NCBI RefSeq assembly: GCF_900104555.1
Contig: NZ_FNJU01000005.1
Span: forward strand, 214,075 to 278,074
Source of the DNA: Litchfieldia salsa
GTDB lineage: Bacteria > Bacillota > Bacilli > Bacillales > Bacillaceae_L
Length of the DNA: 64,000 bases
Direction: 5' to 3'
A program made the translations under genes and the position numbers. The notes under the pieces are model-generated. The model saw nothing but the letters and a program-made list of their open reading frames with translations, had not been told where the DNA came from and made no database searches. Shown one piece after another: positions 44,458 through 51,900 of this stretch (its first letter is position 1; every line of letters starts with the position of its first letter).

Positions 44458-44556
44458 AACTCCACTTCCCTACGCTGGTATAAACCAGATCAGGTTCTAA
44501 GGGTCTTAAAGCATTACTCTAATCTCAGCCTTCAGATAAGGCACCCCTAGTGGACG
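44458..44556 (-). ncRNA. TPP riboswitch 2 (THI box), controls tenA-ykoEDC
   Basis: On the minus strand: CCACTAGGGGTGCC, GGCTGAGATTAGAG, GACCCTTAGAACCTGATCTGG and CCAGCGTAGGGAAGTGGA. All aptamer blocks are conserved (TTTGAACC is TTAGAACC). A terminator follows 37 bases downstream. Confidence 0.95.
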
Positions 44557-44645
44557 ACATACTATTAATTTAGATTACGTGCTAATATTAACATGTTTTG
44601 TCTAATTGTCAAACTATTTTTATTTGTTCTTATGATTCAAACAAA

Positions 44646-44960
44646 CTACTCAACAATAACTGCTGTTCCATAAGCAATAATCTCAGAAGCGTTTGTCATG
44701 ACACTTGAAGTCTCTAGTCTCATACAAATTACCGCATTGGCTCCTTTTGCCTTCGCATCATCAACCATTCTTCCTATCGCTTGTTTTCTTGCTTCCTCCA
44801 TCATTTCAGTGTATTCCTTTATTTCTCCGCCTACGATTGTTTTAAAACTAGCCATGATATCACGGCCAATATGCTTAGATTGAACCGTACTTCCTCTAAC
44901 AAACCCCTTTAGCTCTTTAATCTCCTTATTTGGTACAAATTCAGTAGTCACGATAATCAT
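44646..44960 (-). CDS. YbjQ-family (UPF0145) protein
   Basis: 104 residues: LKGFVRGSTVQSKHIGRDIMASFKTIVGGEIKEYTEMMEEAR followed by A...GANAVICMRLETSSV is the family signature (shown here only in part: GRDIMASFKTIVGGE). Forms pentameric rings in known structures; role unknown. It is the last gene of the sigY-like operon and overlaps the preceding small membrane gene by 20 bases. Confidence 0.88.
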   Translation of the reverse strand: MIIVTTEFVPNKEIKELKGFVRGSTVQSKHIGRDIMASFKTIVGGEIKEYTEMMEEARKQAIGRMVDDAKAKGANAVICMRLETSSVMTNASEIIAYGTAVIVE

Positions 44961-45147
44961 GATCCTCGTCCTCCTTTTTTTCTTTTAGCCGCTCATTAAT
45001 AAATAACGAAATTAATAAAATGAGTGCAATCAAATAAATGATATAAAATGTAATGGCTAGCTTCATATTTACAAACAATAAAACTGCCCCGATAATTTGC
45101 CCTACAATGACAACGATTAGTAAAAGGTACTTTAAATGTTCTTTCAT
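44941..45147 (-). CDS. yxlE: Small two-helix membrane protein (YxlE position)
   Basis: 68 residues with two membrane helices (about 5-26 and 30-50) and a highly charged C-terminal tail (ERLKEKKEDEDHDYRDY). Its start overlaps the previous gene by four bases. In the B. subtilis sigY operon a small membrane gene yxlE lies here and takes part in sigma-Y control; the symbol is positional. Confidence 0.62.
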   Translation of the reverse strand: MKEHLKYLLLIVVIVGQIIGAVLLFVNMKLAITFYIIYLIALILLISLFINERLKEKKEDEDHDYRDY

Positions 45148-45368
45148 TTGAATTGACCTTTCCTATTTTTTATCAACCTTAGAAAATATTTTCGTGCAAT
45201 AAGTAAATAGAAAATCGTTGGAAGTGGTGCTTGTATTAATCCCCACAATCCCCAAAACCAGTAATTATGCCCTCTTTTTCTTGCATCTAAAAATAACCAA
45301 CTACTTTGGATTACAAGAAGAATGATGACTGGAATGATAATTGCTAAATCATTTGTGACCATATTCAT
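45144..45368 (-). CDS. yxlD: Small membrane protein (YxlD position, PLDc_N-like)
   Basis: 74 residues: helix LAIIIPVIILLVIQSSWLFLD (partly shown), then DARKRGHNYWFWGLWGLIQAPLP and a second helix. The DARKRG...W.W...GL pattern is that of PLDc_N-like membrane proteins. In B. subtilis YxlC and YxlD act as negative regulators of sigma-Y. Overlaps yxlC by four bases. Confidence 0.65.
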   Translation of the reverse strand: MNMVTNDLAIIIPVIILLVIQSSWLFLDARKRGHNYWFWGLWGLIQAPLPTIFYLLIARKYFLRLIKNRKGQFK

Positions 45369-45721
45369 ATGTCCATCACTCGTTCTTTTCGATACTGTAA
45401 GTAAACAATAACTGGGGCTGATAGACTTACAAGACCTTGAATGATGAAGAAGACTTTAGGAGCTTGTATTAAACTAATAAAGACTCCACTTAATATAAAT
45501 AATGCACAAAGTGAAAATATCAGAAGATCTTTTTTAAGTTTTTTACGTAATGCTAGTTGTTGACTTTCAGCCATTTGTTGAAACCATTCTAACTCAGGAG
45601 TAAAGATTGGATATACTTGATTTACCTTATTTAAGTTAGTATTTATTTGTGTAAGTAATTCTTCATCAATTAAATCATGATGAACATTATTCTCTAATGT
45701 GTTATTCTTTTTCATCAGCAT
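45365..45721 (-). CDS. yxlC: YxlC-like (DUF5345) membrane anti-sigma component
   Basis: 118 residues. The N-terminal 60 residues are cytosolic, acidic and helical, ending in PELEWFQQMAESQQ; two helices follow (about 70-90 and 93-110). This is the DUF5345/YxlC layout. The start at 45721 overlaps the sigma gene by 20 bases; an alternative ATG two codons later is equally possible. Likely holds sigma-Y inactive at the membrane. Confidence 0.72.
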   Translation of the reverse strand: MLMKKNNTLENNVHHDLIDEELLTQINTNLNKVNQVYPIFTPELEWFQQMAESQQLALRKKLKKDLLIFSLCALFILSGVFISLIQAPKVFFIIQGLVSLSAPVIVYLQYRKERVMDI

Positions 45722-46232
45722 TCAACTCCTTTCTTAATGTTAGAATGCCATTATGGATCCGAGATTTAACTGTACCAATTGCTAACTCTAGCATTGAAGC
45801 AATTTCTTCATACGAATACCCATAGTAATGCTTGAGTACAATAGGGATTCTAACTTGGTCAGGAAGCCTGCCTAAGGAGGACATTACATCAGTCCATTCT
45901 TCATTCTGGCTTTCAAACTGCCACTGCATTTTCCGTAAAGATTGTTCCTCAGAAATCCAATTGGCTTCTCTCTTTTTCTTACGATAGGAATCAATATAGT
46001 GGTTAGTGGCAATAGTGATTAACCATGAAGAAAACTTTGATTTTCCATTATACAGCCTGATTTTTTCTATACACTTCATCATCGTTTCTTGAGCAATATC
46101 TTCTGCTATATCAGGTTTCATCGTTACTTTTATCAAATAGCTAACTAAACACGGATAGTTCTCTTTAAATAGAATCGCAAAAGCTTGGGAATCACCTTTC
46201 TTTGCTCTCTCTATTAACTCTCTCTCCCCCAA
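45702..46232 (-). CDS. sigY: ECF sigma factor, SigY-like
   Basis: 176 residues. Region 2: YLIKVTMKPDIAEDIAQETMMKCIEKI and SSWLITIATNHYIDSYRK; region 4: LPDQVRIPIVLKHYYGYSYEEIASML and GTVKSRIHNG. The TTG start is eight bases after AGGGGAG. The following genes (YxlC-, YxlD-, YxlE-like) match the B. subtilis sigY operon, and the promoter upstream looks ECF-type and self-activated. Confidence 0.85.
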   Translation of the reverse strand: MGERELIERAKKGDSQAFAILFKENYPCLVSYLIKVTMKPDIAEDIAQETMMKCIEKIRLYNGKSKFSSWLITIATNHYIDSYRKKKREANWISEEQSLRKMQWQFESQNEEWTDVMSSLGRLPDQVRIPIVLKHYYGYSYEEIASMLELAIGTVKSRIHNGILTLRKELNADEKE

Positions 46233-46278
46233 AACGTTATCTCCCCTTATAAGCAGCTAACTCTTCTTATATTACTAA

Positions 46279-46303
46279 TACGAACGAAAAGCAGTAAAGT
46301 TCA
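46279..46303 (-). promoter_or_regulatory. ECF-type promoter of the sigY operon
   Basis: On the minus strand TGAAC (46303-46299), 16-bp spacer, CGTA (46282-46279). This is the ECF sigma pattern (TGAAC-N16-CGTM) and lies 46 bases before the sigma-factor start, as expected for autoregulation. Confidence 0.7.
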
Positions 46304-46351
46304 CCAGTTAATAATTATTTATCAAAGTTTGTTTTTTAGACTTAAAACTTG

Positions 46352-46516
46352 AAATGCTAGTTACTAGCAGGCTGAATACACGTAGACTCCTGCGGGACCA
46401 GTGGCCAAAGTGAGACCCCGCAGGAGCAGTAGCGACGAGGAGGCTCACTGGTCACCCGCCGGACGCGAAGTGTATTCAGCCTGCGGCTTTAAAAGCAAGA
46501 AGTACGAAAACAGTCC
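46352..46516 (-). repeat. Intergenic inverted-repeat element, family A copy 3
   Basis: Full-length copy in the opposite orientation to copy 1: GCAGGCTGAATACACGTAG ... GTGTATTCAGCCTGCGGC ends, with GACTCCTGCGGGACCAGTGG, GAGACCCCGCAGGAGC and GGCTCACTGGTCACCCGCC inside. The two halves can pair into a long hairpin. Confidence 0.9.
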
Positions 46517-46519
46517 TAT

Positions 46520-46542
46520 AAAAAAAAACTCTCCGAAGAGAG
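46520..46542 (-). terminator. Terminator after the DoxX-like gene
   Basis: CTCTCTTCGGAGAG on the minus strand (UUCG-type tetraloop) followed by nine T, six bases beyond the stop. Confidence 0.88.
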
Positions 46543-46548
46543 CGAACG

Positions 46549-47550
46549 TTAAGCAAAACGATAATAAATGAGAATAAAGGTTGCAAGGACAAATAGAAAA
46601 TTCAAGAATACAAAGACCATCTGGTCGATAACTGTTTTATGAATCCTTATTGGAGGATAATAAAACGATACACCCTCAATGATAAAAATGACAAGAACAA
46701 TATGAATCATAAAATGGCCAATAATTTCTGTTATACCAAATAACATTGTCGTTGATATAAAGATTAGCGTTAAAATAACGGACAAAATACGATTTAAAAT
46801 ACCGACTACTAATAAATACCCTACAATAAATTCAATGAATGCGGCCATGACGATGAATGCTGTAGGATCAAATCCGAACGTTGGTACACCGTGGTTTTGA
46901 ATAATATCGGCGGCCATTGATGGATATACCCATTTTTCAACAGCAACCCAGCATAATGATAATCCTGTTCCTAAGTAGAGGAAAGGAAATCCCCAATTTT
47001 CAAATCTAGTTTTCCCAATTAGAAGGACAAAGATAATCGCTAAATAGAATCCATAATCAAGCATATGAAATAGTCCTACATTAGACAATACGTAGAAAAA
47101 GAGGACAGTTAAAATCCCTGCTCCCACTTTTGTAGCGTAGTGACTTGGTACACATAATAAGATAATTGCAATCCAAACTGCTATCGTATCCCATAATCCA
47201 ACAAGCATAAACTCTGGTGCAAAGATTGTCCCAGAAAAAACCTGAATGATTAGTGCAAGAGCCGTTCCATATTTTAAAATATATCTTGAGTATTTCCGGT
47301 ATTCATCGAGCTTAAGGTCTATTTTTGTTGCATAAGGTATTTTCATTAATCTTGGTAATAACTGTGGCAAAATTGATAGTACTAAAGCCGCAACTATCGC
47401 TAACGACATAAATAGTGGTGAGAGAATGTTTTCAATTGATTCTTTTTGTGGTACCACATCGGTAAACCATTTCACATGAGCCTGTGTTAACACAGGTGTT
47501 AACAAGATAGCCGCCATTATAATGTATAGTATGATTTTCTGATTCTTCAT
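46549..47550 (-). CDS. DoxX-like polytopic membrane protein
   Basis: 333 residues. A cleavable-looking N-terminus (IILYIIMAAILLTPVLTQAHV) is followed by about eight membrane helices. The C-terminal half, WGFPFLYLGTGLSLCWVAVEKWVYPSM and AFIEFIVGYLLVVGILNRILSV, resembles DoxX-family proteins. Histidines occur in several helices (HVKWF, CVPSHYA, GHFMIH) and might bind metal or haem, which is speculative. Ribosome binding site AGGAGG. Divergent from the radical SAM gene. Confidence 0.75.
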   Translation of the reverse strand: MKNQKIILYIIMAAILLTPVLTQAHVKWFTDVVPQKESIENILSPLFMSLAIVAALVLSILPQLLPRLMKIPYATKIDLKLDEYRKYSRYILKYGTALALIIQVFSGTIFAPEFMLVGLWDTIAVWIAIILLCVPSHYATKVGAGILTVLFFYVLSNVGLFHMLDYGFYLAIIFVLLIGKTRFENWGFPFLYLGTGLSLCWVAVEKWVYPSMAADIIQNHGVPTFGFDPTAFIVMAAFIEFIVGYLLVVGILNRILSVILTLIFISTTMLFGITEIIGHFMIHIVLVIFIIEGVSFYYPPIRIHKTVIDQMVFVFLNFLFVLATFILIYYRFA

Positions 47551-47677
47551 AACTGCCTCCTATTAATACTTCCCTTTGATACTTATGTTCTACTTGAACT
47601 GCTATCCTATTCAGAAGTTTTATAAACCTTTTCCTTTTAATAAATGTGAAATTTTTATAAAGAATTTCCAAACACTA

Positions 47678-47693
47678 TGTGAAATTATACACA
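47678..47693 (+). promoter_or_regulatory. FNR-like box upstream of the radical SAM gene
   Basis: TGTGA-AATTAT-ACACA matches TGTGA-N6-TCACA with one mismatch. A TACAAT -10-like box at 47711-47716 puts transcription start about 38-41 bases from the box centre, the class II activator position. Confidence 0.5.
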
Positions 47694-47752
47694 AGTTCAA
47701 TTATGATTGCTACAATTTAATTGTGGACAATATAAGTAGAATGAGGTGGAGT

Positions 47753-48862
47753 ATGCTTCAAGCAGGAATTGACTATCAAAAGAACCAATATGCTAGAACG
47801 TCAACTACAGGACAATTTGTGACACCCTCTATTATTTTCTGGGAGTTAACCGAGGCTTGTAATCTAAAATGTATCCATTGTCGAGCAATTGCTCAGCCTG
47901 AGAGATCCATTGATGAACTATCTACAAGTCAAGCTTTTGATGTAATTGACAGTATCTCTGCATTTGCTAAACCACTTCTTATTTTAACTGGTGGTGAACC
48001 TTTATATCGACCGGATTTCTTTGAGATTGCTCAGTATGCTGTAAATAAAGGTCTTCGAGTAGCCATTGCTTCCAATGGTACTCTTGTAAATGGAGAAATC
48101 GCTAAAAAGATCAAAGAAGTGGGGATAAAAAGAGTTGCGATAAGCTTGGATGGACCAACTGCAGAGATTCATGATCAATTTCGCGGTTTAGATGGAAGTT
48201 TTGTCGCTACATTAAATGGAGTAACACAGCTTCATGCTCAAGGAATAGAGGTTCAGTTCAACACAACAGTTACCAAACATAATGTAGATTTCCTTAATGA
48301 AACGATGGAGCTTGCTTACAACCAAAACATAAAAGCGCTCCATTTATTTATGCTTGTACCCGTTGGTTGTGGAATTCAAATCACCGAGAGTAATATGCTT
48401 GATGCCGAGAGATATGAAGAAGTTCTAGAATGGTTTTATGAGCACTCAAAAGATGCACCATTTGAGTTTCGAGCTACTTGTGCACCCCATTACTATCGCA
48501 TCTTGAGACAGAAAGCCAAGAAATTTGGAGAGAGAATTGTTTCTAGGCCGCATGGAATGAATGCAATGACAAAGGGATGTCTAGCTGGAACAGGGGTATG
48601 TTTTATCTCCTACAAAGGAGATGTTCAACCATGTGGGTACTTACCAGTAAAGGCTGGAAATGTATTTGAACACTCAATTGAATCGATTTGGAATTTCTCT
48701 CCACTTTTCTCTGAACTAAGAGATTCCTCCAAACTACATGGTAAATGTGGAGTTTGTGAATATGTAAATGTTTGTTCAGGATGTCGGGCTAGAGCTTATT
48801 ATGAGCACAAAGATTATATGGCAGAAGAACCTTATTGCATTTATCAACCTACTAAAAAATAA
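47753..48862 (+). CDS. Radical SAM/SPASM-domain protein
   Basis: 369 residues. The start at 47753 follows GAGGTGG; a longer frame from 47576 runs through the promoter region and is rejected. Cluster motif CNLKCIHC near 36-43, LTGGEPL near 80, SLDGP near 128; the SPASM domain has CGYLPVKAGNV, then CGVCEYVNVCSGCRARAYYEH for auxiliary Fe-S clusters. FWELTEACNLKCIHC and ATCAPHYYR resemble AhbC/AhbD/NirJ-type haem-pathway enzymes, though peptide-modifying members look similar. No precursor peptide gene was found nearby, which argues against a RiPP role. Confidence 0.85.
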   Translation: MLQAGIDYQKNQYARTSTTGQFVTPSIIFWELTEACNLKCIHCRAIAQPERSIDELSTSQAFDVIDSISAFAKPLLILTGGEPLYRPDFFEIAQYAVNKGLRVAIASNGTLVNGEIAKKIKEVGIKRVAISLDGPTAEIHDQFRGLDGSFVATLNGVTQLHAQGIEVQFNTTVTKHNVDFLNETMELAYNQNIKALHLFMLVPVGCGIQITESNMLDAERYEEVLEWFYEHSKDAPFEFRATCAPHYYRILRQKAKKFGERIVSRPHGMNAMTKGCLAGTGVCFISYKGDVQPCGYLPVKAGNVFEHSIESIWNFSPLFSELRDSSKLHGKCGVCEYVNVCSGCRARAYYEHKDYMAEEPYCIYQPTKK

Positions 48863-48866
48863 AAAA

Positions 48867-48925
48867 GCCATCAAGTTGGTCAGATCCTTAAACCATATAG
48901 GTAGGATCTTACATTTCTTGATGGC
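48867..48925. terminator. Bidirectional terminator between the radical SAM gene and floT
   Basis: GCCATCAAG ... CTTGATGGC outer stem and AGATCCT ... AGGATCT inner stem, flanked by A-run and T-run, between convergent genes. Confidence 0.85.
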
Positions 48926-48935
48926 CTAAAACTTT

Positions 48936-50471
48936 TTAGTTATCAATTGAAGGAGAATCAATCTTTTTAGAATTTGAAATCTCTCTCGTTAAATCCTCAA
49001 TACTATTTTTGACATTTGCTTTACCTGAGAGATTCTCAATGATTTCTTTTACATCAATCCCTGATGAAGCTTTTAAAGATTCTTGAAGGGTTGACATAAG
49101 GTTTGTTGCATACCCAGTCACCTTATTTGCCCCGCCATTCTCTCCGCTACTGCCAGTGTCAACTACTGTAATTTTATCGATATTGGCTAATGGGCTAGCC
49201 ACTTCTTTTGCGTATTCAGGAAGCATTTTTAAGATCATATCGAGAATTGCAGCTTGCCCGTACTGTTCAAACGCTTCAGCAATTTTCTGCTTCGCTTCTG
49301 CTTCTGCAAGACCTTTCAAGCGAATAACTTCTGCGTCTGCTTCCCCTTGTGCTTTTTCAGCATCAGCATGTGCGATACCATCGATACGGACTTTTTCAGC
49401 TTCTGCTCTTGCCATTGCTTCAATTCGGTATTTGTTTGCATCTGCTTCAGCAAATTGTTTAGCTTTCTCTGCTGCTGCAGCCTGCTCAACAGAATAGCGG
49501 TCCGCATCAGCTTTCTTTTTCACTTCAGAATCATATTGCTTTTCACGACGCATAATTTCTTTTTCTTCAAGCTCAATTTGTTTTTGTCTTTCGATGATCT
49601 GAATTTGCATTTGTTGTTCAGTTACTTCCTGTCGTGCTTTCGCTTCTTCCAAATGATAAGCTTGGTCAGCACGTGCTTTGGCTACATCTTGTTCTCTTCG
49701 GTATTCAGCTACTTTTAGCTGATTTATTTTTTCAGCTTCTGCAACTTCAGTTGCTCGTTCTAATTCTGATTTTTTTGCTTCTTTATCTGCTTCAGCTCGT
49801 TTAATACGTGTCTCTTTGTCAGCCTCAGCTGTTGCAATATCAGCATCACGCTTAACTTGAGCAATTCGCGGTTTACCTAATGATTCAAGATAACCATTTT
49901 TGTCGCGAACGTCCTTGATCGTAAAGGAGACTATTACTAATCCCATTTTTGCTAAATCCTGTGAAGCAACTCGTTGAACTTCTTGTGAGAACTTTTCACG
50001 ATTTTTATAGATTTCTTCTACTGTCATTGATCCTAAAATCGAACGCAAATGACCTTCTAAAACTTCTCTTGCTTCATTTTCTCTATCTTCTTTTGCTTTT
50101 CCTAGAAATTGCTCTGCAGCTGTAGCAATCTGATTAATAGAACCTCCGATTTTAATAATCGCCGTTCCATCTGCCATTACTGGTACACCCTGTTCCGTGT
50201 ATACCTCAGGAGTAGAAACATCCAACTTACTTGATAATAGACTAAGAGGTTCAGCCTGTTGAAAGACTGGAAGGATAAACGCTCCACCGCCTCTAACGAT
50301 CTTAATTCGGTTTCCAGATTCATCTATATGAACGTTCTTCCCACCTAAATAACTACCAGTTATAATTAAAGCCTCATCTGGACCTGCCGTACGATATTTT
50401 GTAACGAAAACTGCGATAAGAGCCAAGACTAAAAATACTACAATACCAATAATAATTCCAATTGAAGTCAT
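48936..50471 (-). CDS. floT: FloT (YuaG): flotillin
   Basis: 511 residues. An N-terminal membrane segment (about 5-25), an SPFH/PHB domain (about 30-200), then a long Glu/Ala/Lys-rich coiled coil (about 200-400; EAEAKQKIAEAFEQYGQAAI near its end) and a Gly/Ser-containing tail. Scaffold of membrane microdomains. It follows yuaF by 20 bases, as in B. subtilis yuaF-floT. Confidence 0.95.
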   Translation of the reverse strand: MTSIGIIIGIVVFLVLALIAVFVTKYRTAGPDEALIITGSYLGGKNVHIDESGNRIKIVRGGGAFILPVFQQAEPLSLLSSKLDVSTPEVYTEQGVPVMADGTAIIKIGGSINQIATAAEQFLGKAKEDRENEAREVLEGHLRSILGSMTVEEIYKNREKFSQEVQRVASQDLAKMGLVIVSFTIKDVRDKNGYLESLGKPRIAQVKRDADIATAEADKETRIKRAEADKEAKKSELERATEVAEAEKINQLKVAEYRREQDVAKARADQAYHLEEAKARQEVTEQQMQIQIIERQKQIELEEKEIMRREKQYDSEVKKKADADRYSVEQAAAAEKAKQFAEADANKYRIEAMARAEAEKVRIDGIAHADAEKAQGEADAEVIRLKGLAEAEAKQKIAEAFEQYGQAAILDMILKMLPEYAKEVASPLANIDKITVVDTGSSGENGGANKVTGYATNLMSTLQESLKASSGIDVKEIIENLSGKANVKNSIEDLTREISNSKKIDSPSIDN

Positions 50472-50491
50472 ACTATTATTCCTCCTTTATA

Positions 50492-51031
50492 TTATGCAAA
50501 ATCCATCTCTTCATGTGGTAACACATATAAAACACTATCTTTTACATCAATGACTAACACTTTTGTTTCATAAGGAATTGGCTTTTCTTCAAAACTTCTA
50601 GCAGACATCGCTATATTACCACCCATCCCTTCAAGAATGACCTCACCGAAGCCCTCTTCAGGAATTGAAATAATAACTTTCCCAATTCTTCCTTTTAAAT
50701 CGTCATCCCGATAAACTAAGGATTCTTCAGCAGATGAAAGCGGAACTAAGACAAAAACATGCAACATTGTAACTAAAATAAGTGACAGAACAATTGAAAT
50801 TAAAAAAATGATAAGACTGCTTATTGTTGAAATTTTTTCAAACAAGTAACCTGAAGCACTCGTAAATGTTACAAATGATAATACTAGAGTAGGGTTTAAG
50901 ATTCCATCTGGAACAAGTTCAAACATGCCGTCTAACAAGTCACCAAATAGGATGTAAAGAAAAGTTAATACTCCACCAATCACTAATCCAGTCAAATAAA
51001 TGGTCTGTAATGAATACCCTAAAATTTCCAT
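50492..51031 (-). CDS. yuaF: YuaF: NfeD-like membrane protein
   Basis: 179 residues. Three to four membrane helices in the first 100 residues and a C-terminal OB-fold domain (about 115-179; DDLKGRIGKVIISIPEEGFGEVIL). It works with flotillin in membrane organisation. In B. subtilis the operon is under sigma-W; no clear TGAAAC-N16-CGTA was seen here. Confidence 0.9.
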   Translation of the reverse strand: MEILGYSLQTIYLTGLVIGGVLTFLYILFGDLLDGMFELVPDGILNPTLVLSFVTFTSASGYLFEKISTISSLIIFLISIVLSLILVTMLHVFVLVPLSSAEESLVYRDDDLKGRIGKVIISIPEEGFGEVILEGMGGNIAMSARSFEEKPIPYETKVLVIDVKDSVLYVLPHEEMDFA

Positions 51032-51137
51032 TTAATCGATCCTTTTCTGTCATATTCTTCAACAAACTACTTCTTCATACTAACCTCCTAACATGCAATC
51101 TTTATAAAAGCTATTCCAATACCTTATTCCAAATTAA

Positions 51138-51153
51138 TGGTAATACTTTACCA
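51138..51153. promoter_or_regulatory. Palindromic operator candidate upstream of yuaF
   Basis: TGGTAA-TACT-TTACCA is a perfect 6+4+6 inverted repeat 107 bases before the yuaF start. Confidence 0.35.
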
Positions 51154-51263
51154 TGGGAGGAACAACCTTATTTAGTAAATTTTTCATACTTTATTTACGA
51201 GCTAAATTAAGAAAGGTTTCATTTATTAAGATATTTTAAATTCTAATTGATTATTAAAATCGT

Positions 51264-51289
51264 GTTTGATACCAACTCCTTCGTGGTAT
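51264..51289 (+). promoter_or_regulatory. Sigma-B-like promoter of the universal stress gene
   Basis: GTTTGA (51264-51269), 14-bp spacer, TGGTAT (51284-51289); consensus is GTTTAA-N12-15-GGGTAT. It lies 42 bases before the start of a universal stress gene, a plausible general-stress target. Confidence 0.5.
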
Positions 51290-51330
51290 TAAATAAATAA
51301 GACCATATTTTAAATAAAGGAGTTTTTCTT

Positions 51331-51846
51331 ATGTTAAAACAATTACTAGTTGCATACGACGGTTCAAGTGATAGTGATCAAGCTTTAAAGAAAGCCATCT
51401 ATTTAGCAAAAAAGACCGAAAGCGAACTTGAAATTGTTTTCGTAGAGGATGAAAAGAAATTTGCAGCTTCAGTTCAGGTAGAGCAAACTAACTCAATCCC
51501 TCCTGCAGCACCTGTCTTAGACTCAACCATGTATCCAAAAACACAACATCTTCCTATTAATGTGGAAGGAAAAGCTGAGACAGCACCAGGAGAAGATACA
51601 TTCAAAGAGGAAGAAGTTATATTTTCAGAGGCAAATATTATTCTAGCTAGCGAAAATATGAAGGCAAAAACCGAAGTATTGGTAGGGCAACCAGATAAAG
51701 AAATTTGCGACTACGCCCAAAATCATAATAAAGATATGATTATTATTGGACATAGAGGCTTATCATTGGTAAAGAAATTAGTTATGGGAAGTACAAGTGA
51801 AAAAGTTGTTAAAAATGCAAACTGTCCTGTTCTCGTTGTAAAATAA
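51331..51846 (+). CDS. UspA-family universal stress protein
   Basis: 171 residues. N-terminal LLVAYDGSSDSDQALKKAI, and C-terminal GHRGLSLVKKLVMGSTS, the G-2x-G-9x-G(S/T) loop of ATP-binding members. A Pro/Thr/Glu-rich insert of about 60 residues (45-105) makes it longer than usual. Ribosome binding site AAAGGAG. Single gene with its own terminator. Confidence 0.92.
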   Translation: MLKQLLVAYDGSSDSDQALKKAIYLAKKTESELEIVFVEDEKKFAASVQVEQTNSIPPAAPVLDSTMYPKTQHLPINVEGKAETAPGEDTFKEEEVIFSEANIILASENMKAKTEVLVGQPDKEICDYAQNHNKDMIIIGHRGLSLVKKLVMGSTSEKVVKNANCPVLVVK

Positions 51847-51851
51847 AAAGA

Positions 51852-51887
51852 TGGCACCACCGATACTCTTTTGTATTAGTGGTGCCA
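51852..51887 (+). terminator. Terminator between usp and the PBP gene
   Basis: TGGCACCAC ... GTGGTGCCA with inner GATAC/GTATT pairing, flanked by A- and T-runs; serves both convergent genes. Confidence 0.88.
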
Positions 51888-51900
51888 ACTTTTTGTTTAA

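Larger units (their letters stand above)
51032..51330. other. Divergent intergenic region yuaF / universal stress protein
   Basis: 300 bp with a 16-bp palindrome (51138-51153) on the yuaF side and a sigma-B-like promoter (51264-51289) on the other side. A three-codon start-stop (ATG AAG AAG TAG on the minus strand, preceded by AGGAGG) lies at about 51072-51083; its meaning is unclear. Confidence 0.55.

Noticed and set aside
47576..47752. Longer start for the radical SAM protein
   Set aside because: This segment contains the likely promoter and FNR-like box; GAGGTGG precedes the ATG at 47753.
47753..48862. RiPP-maturation gene cluster around the radical SAM/SPASM protein
   Set aside because: No small precursor ORF with ribosome binding site, protease or exporter lies next to it; the neighbours are DoxX-like and flotillin genes.
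51032..51260. Sigma-W promoter for yuaF-floT
   Set aside because: Known in B. subtilis, but no TGAAAC-N16-CGTA could be found here.
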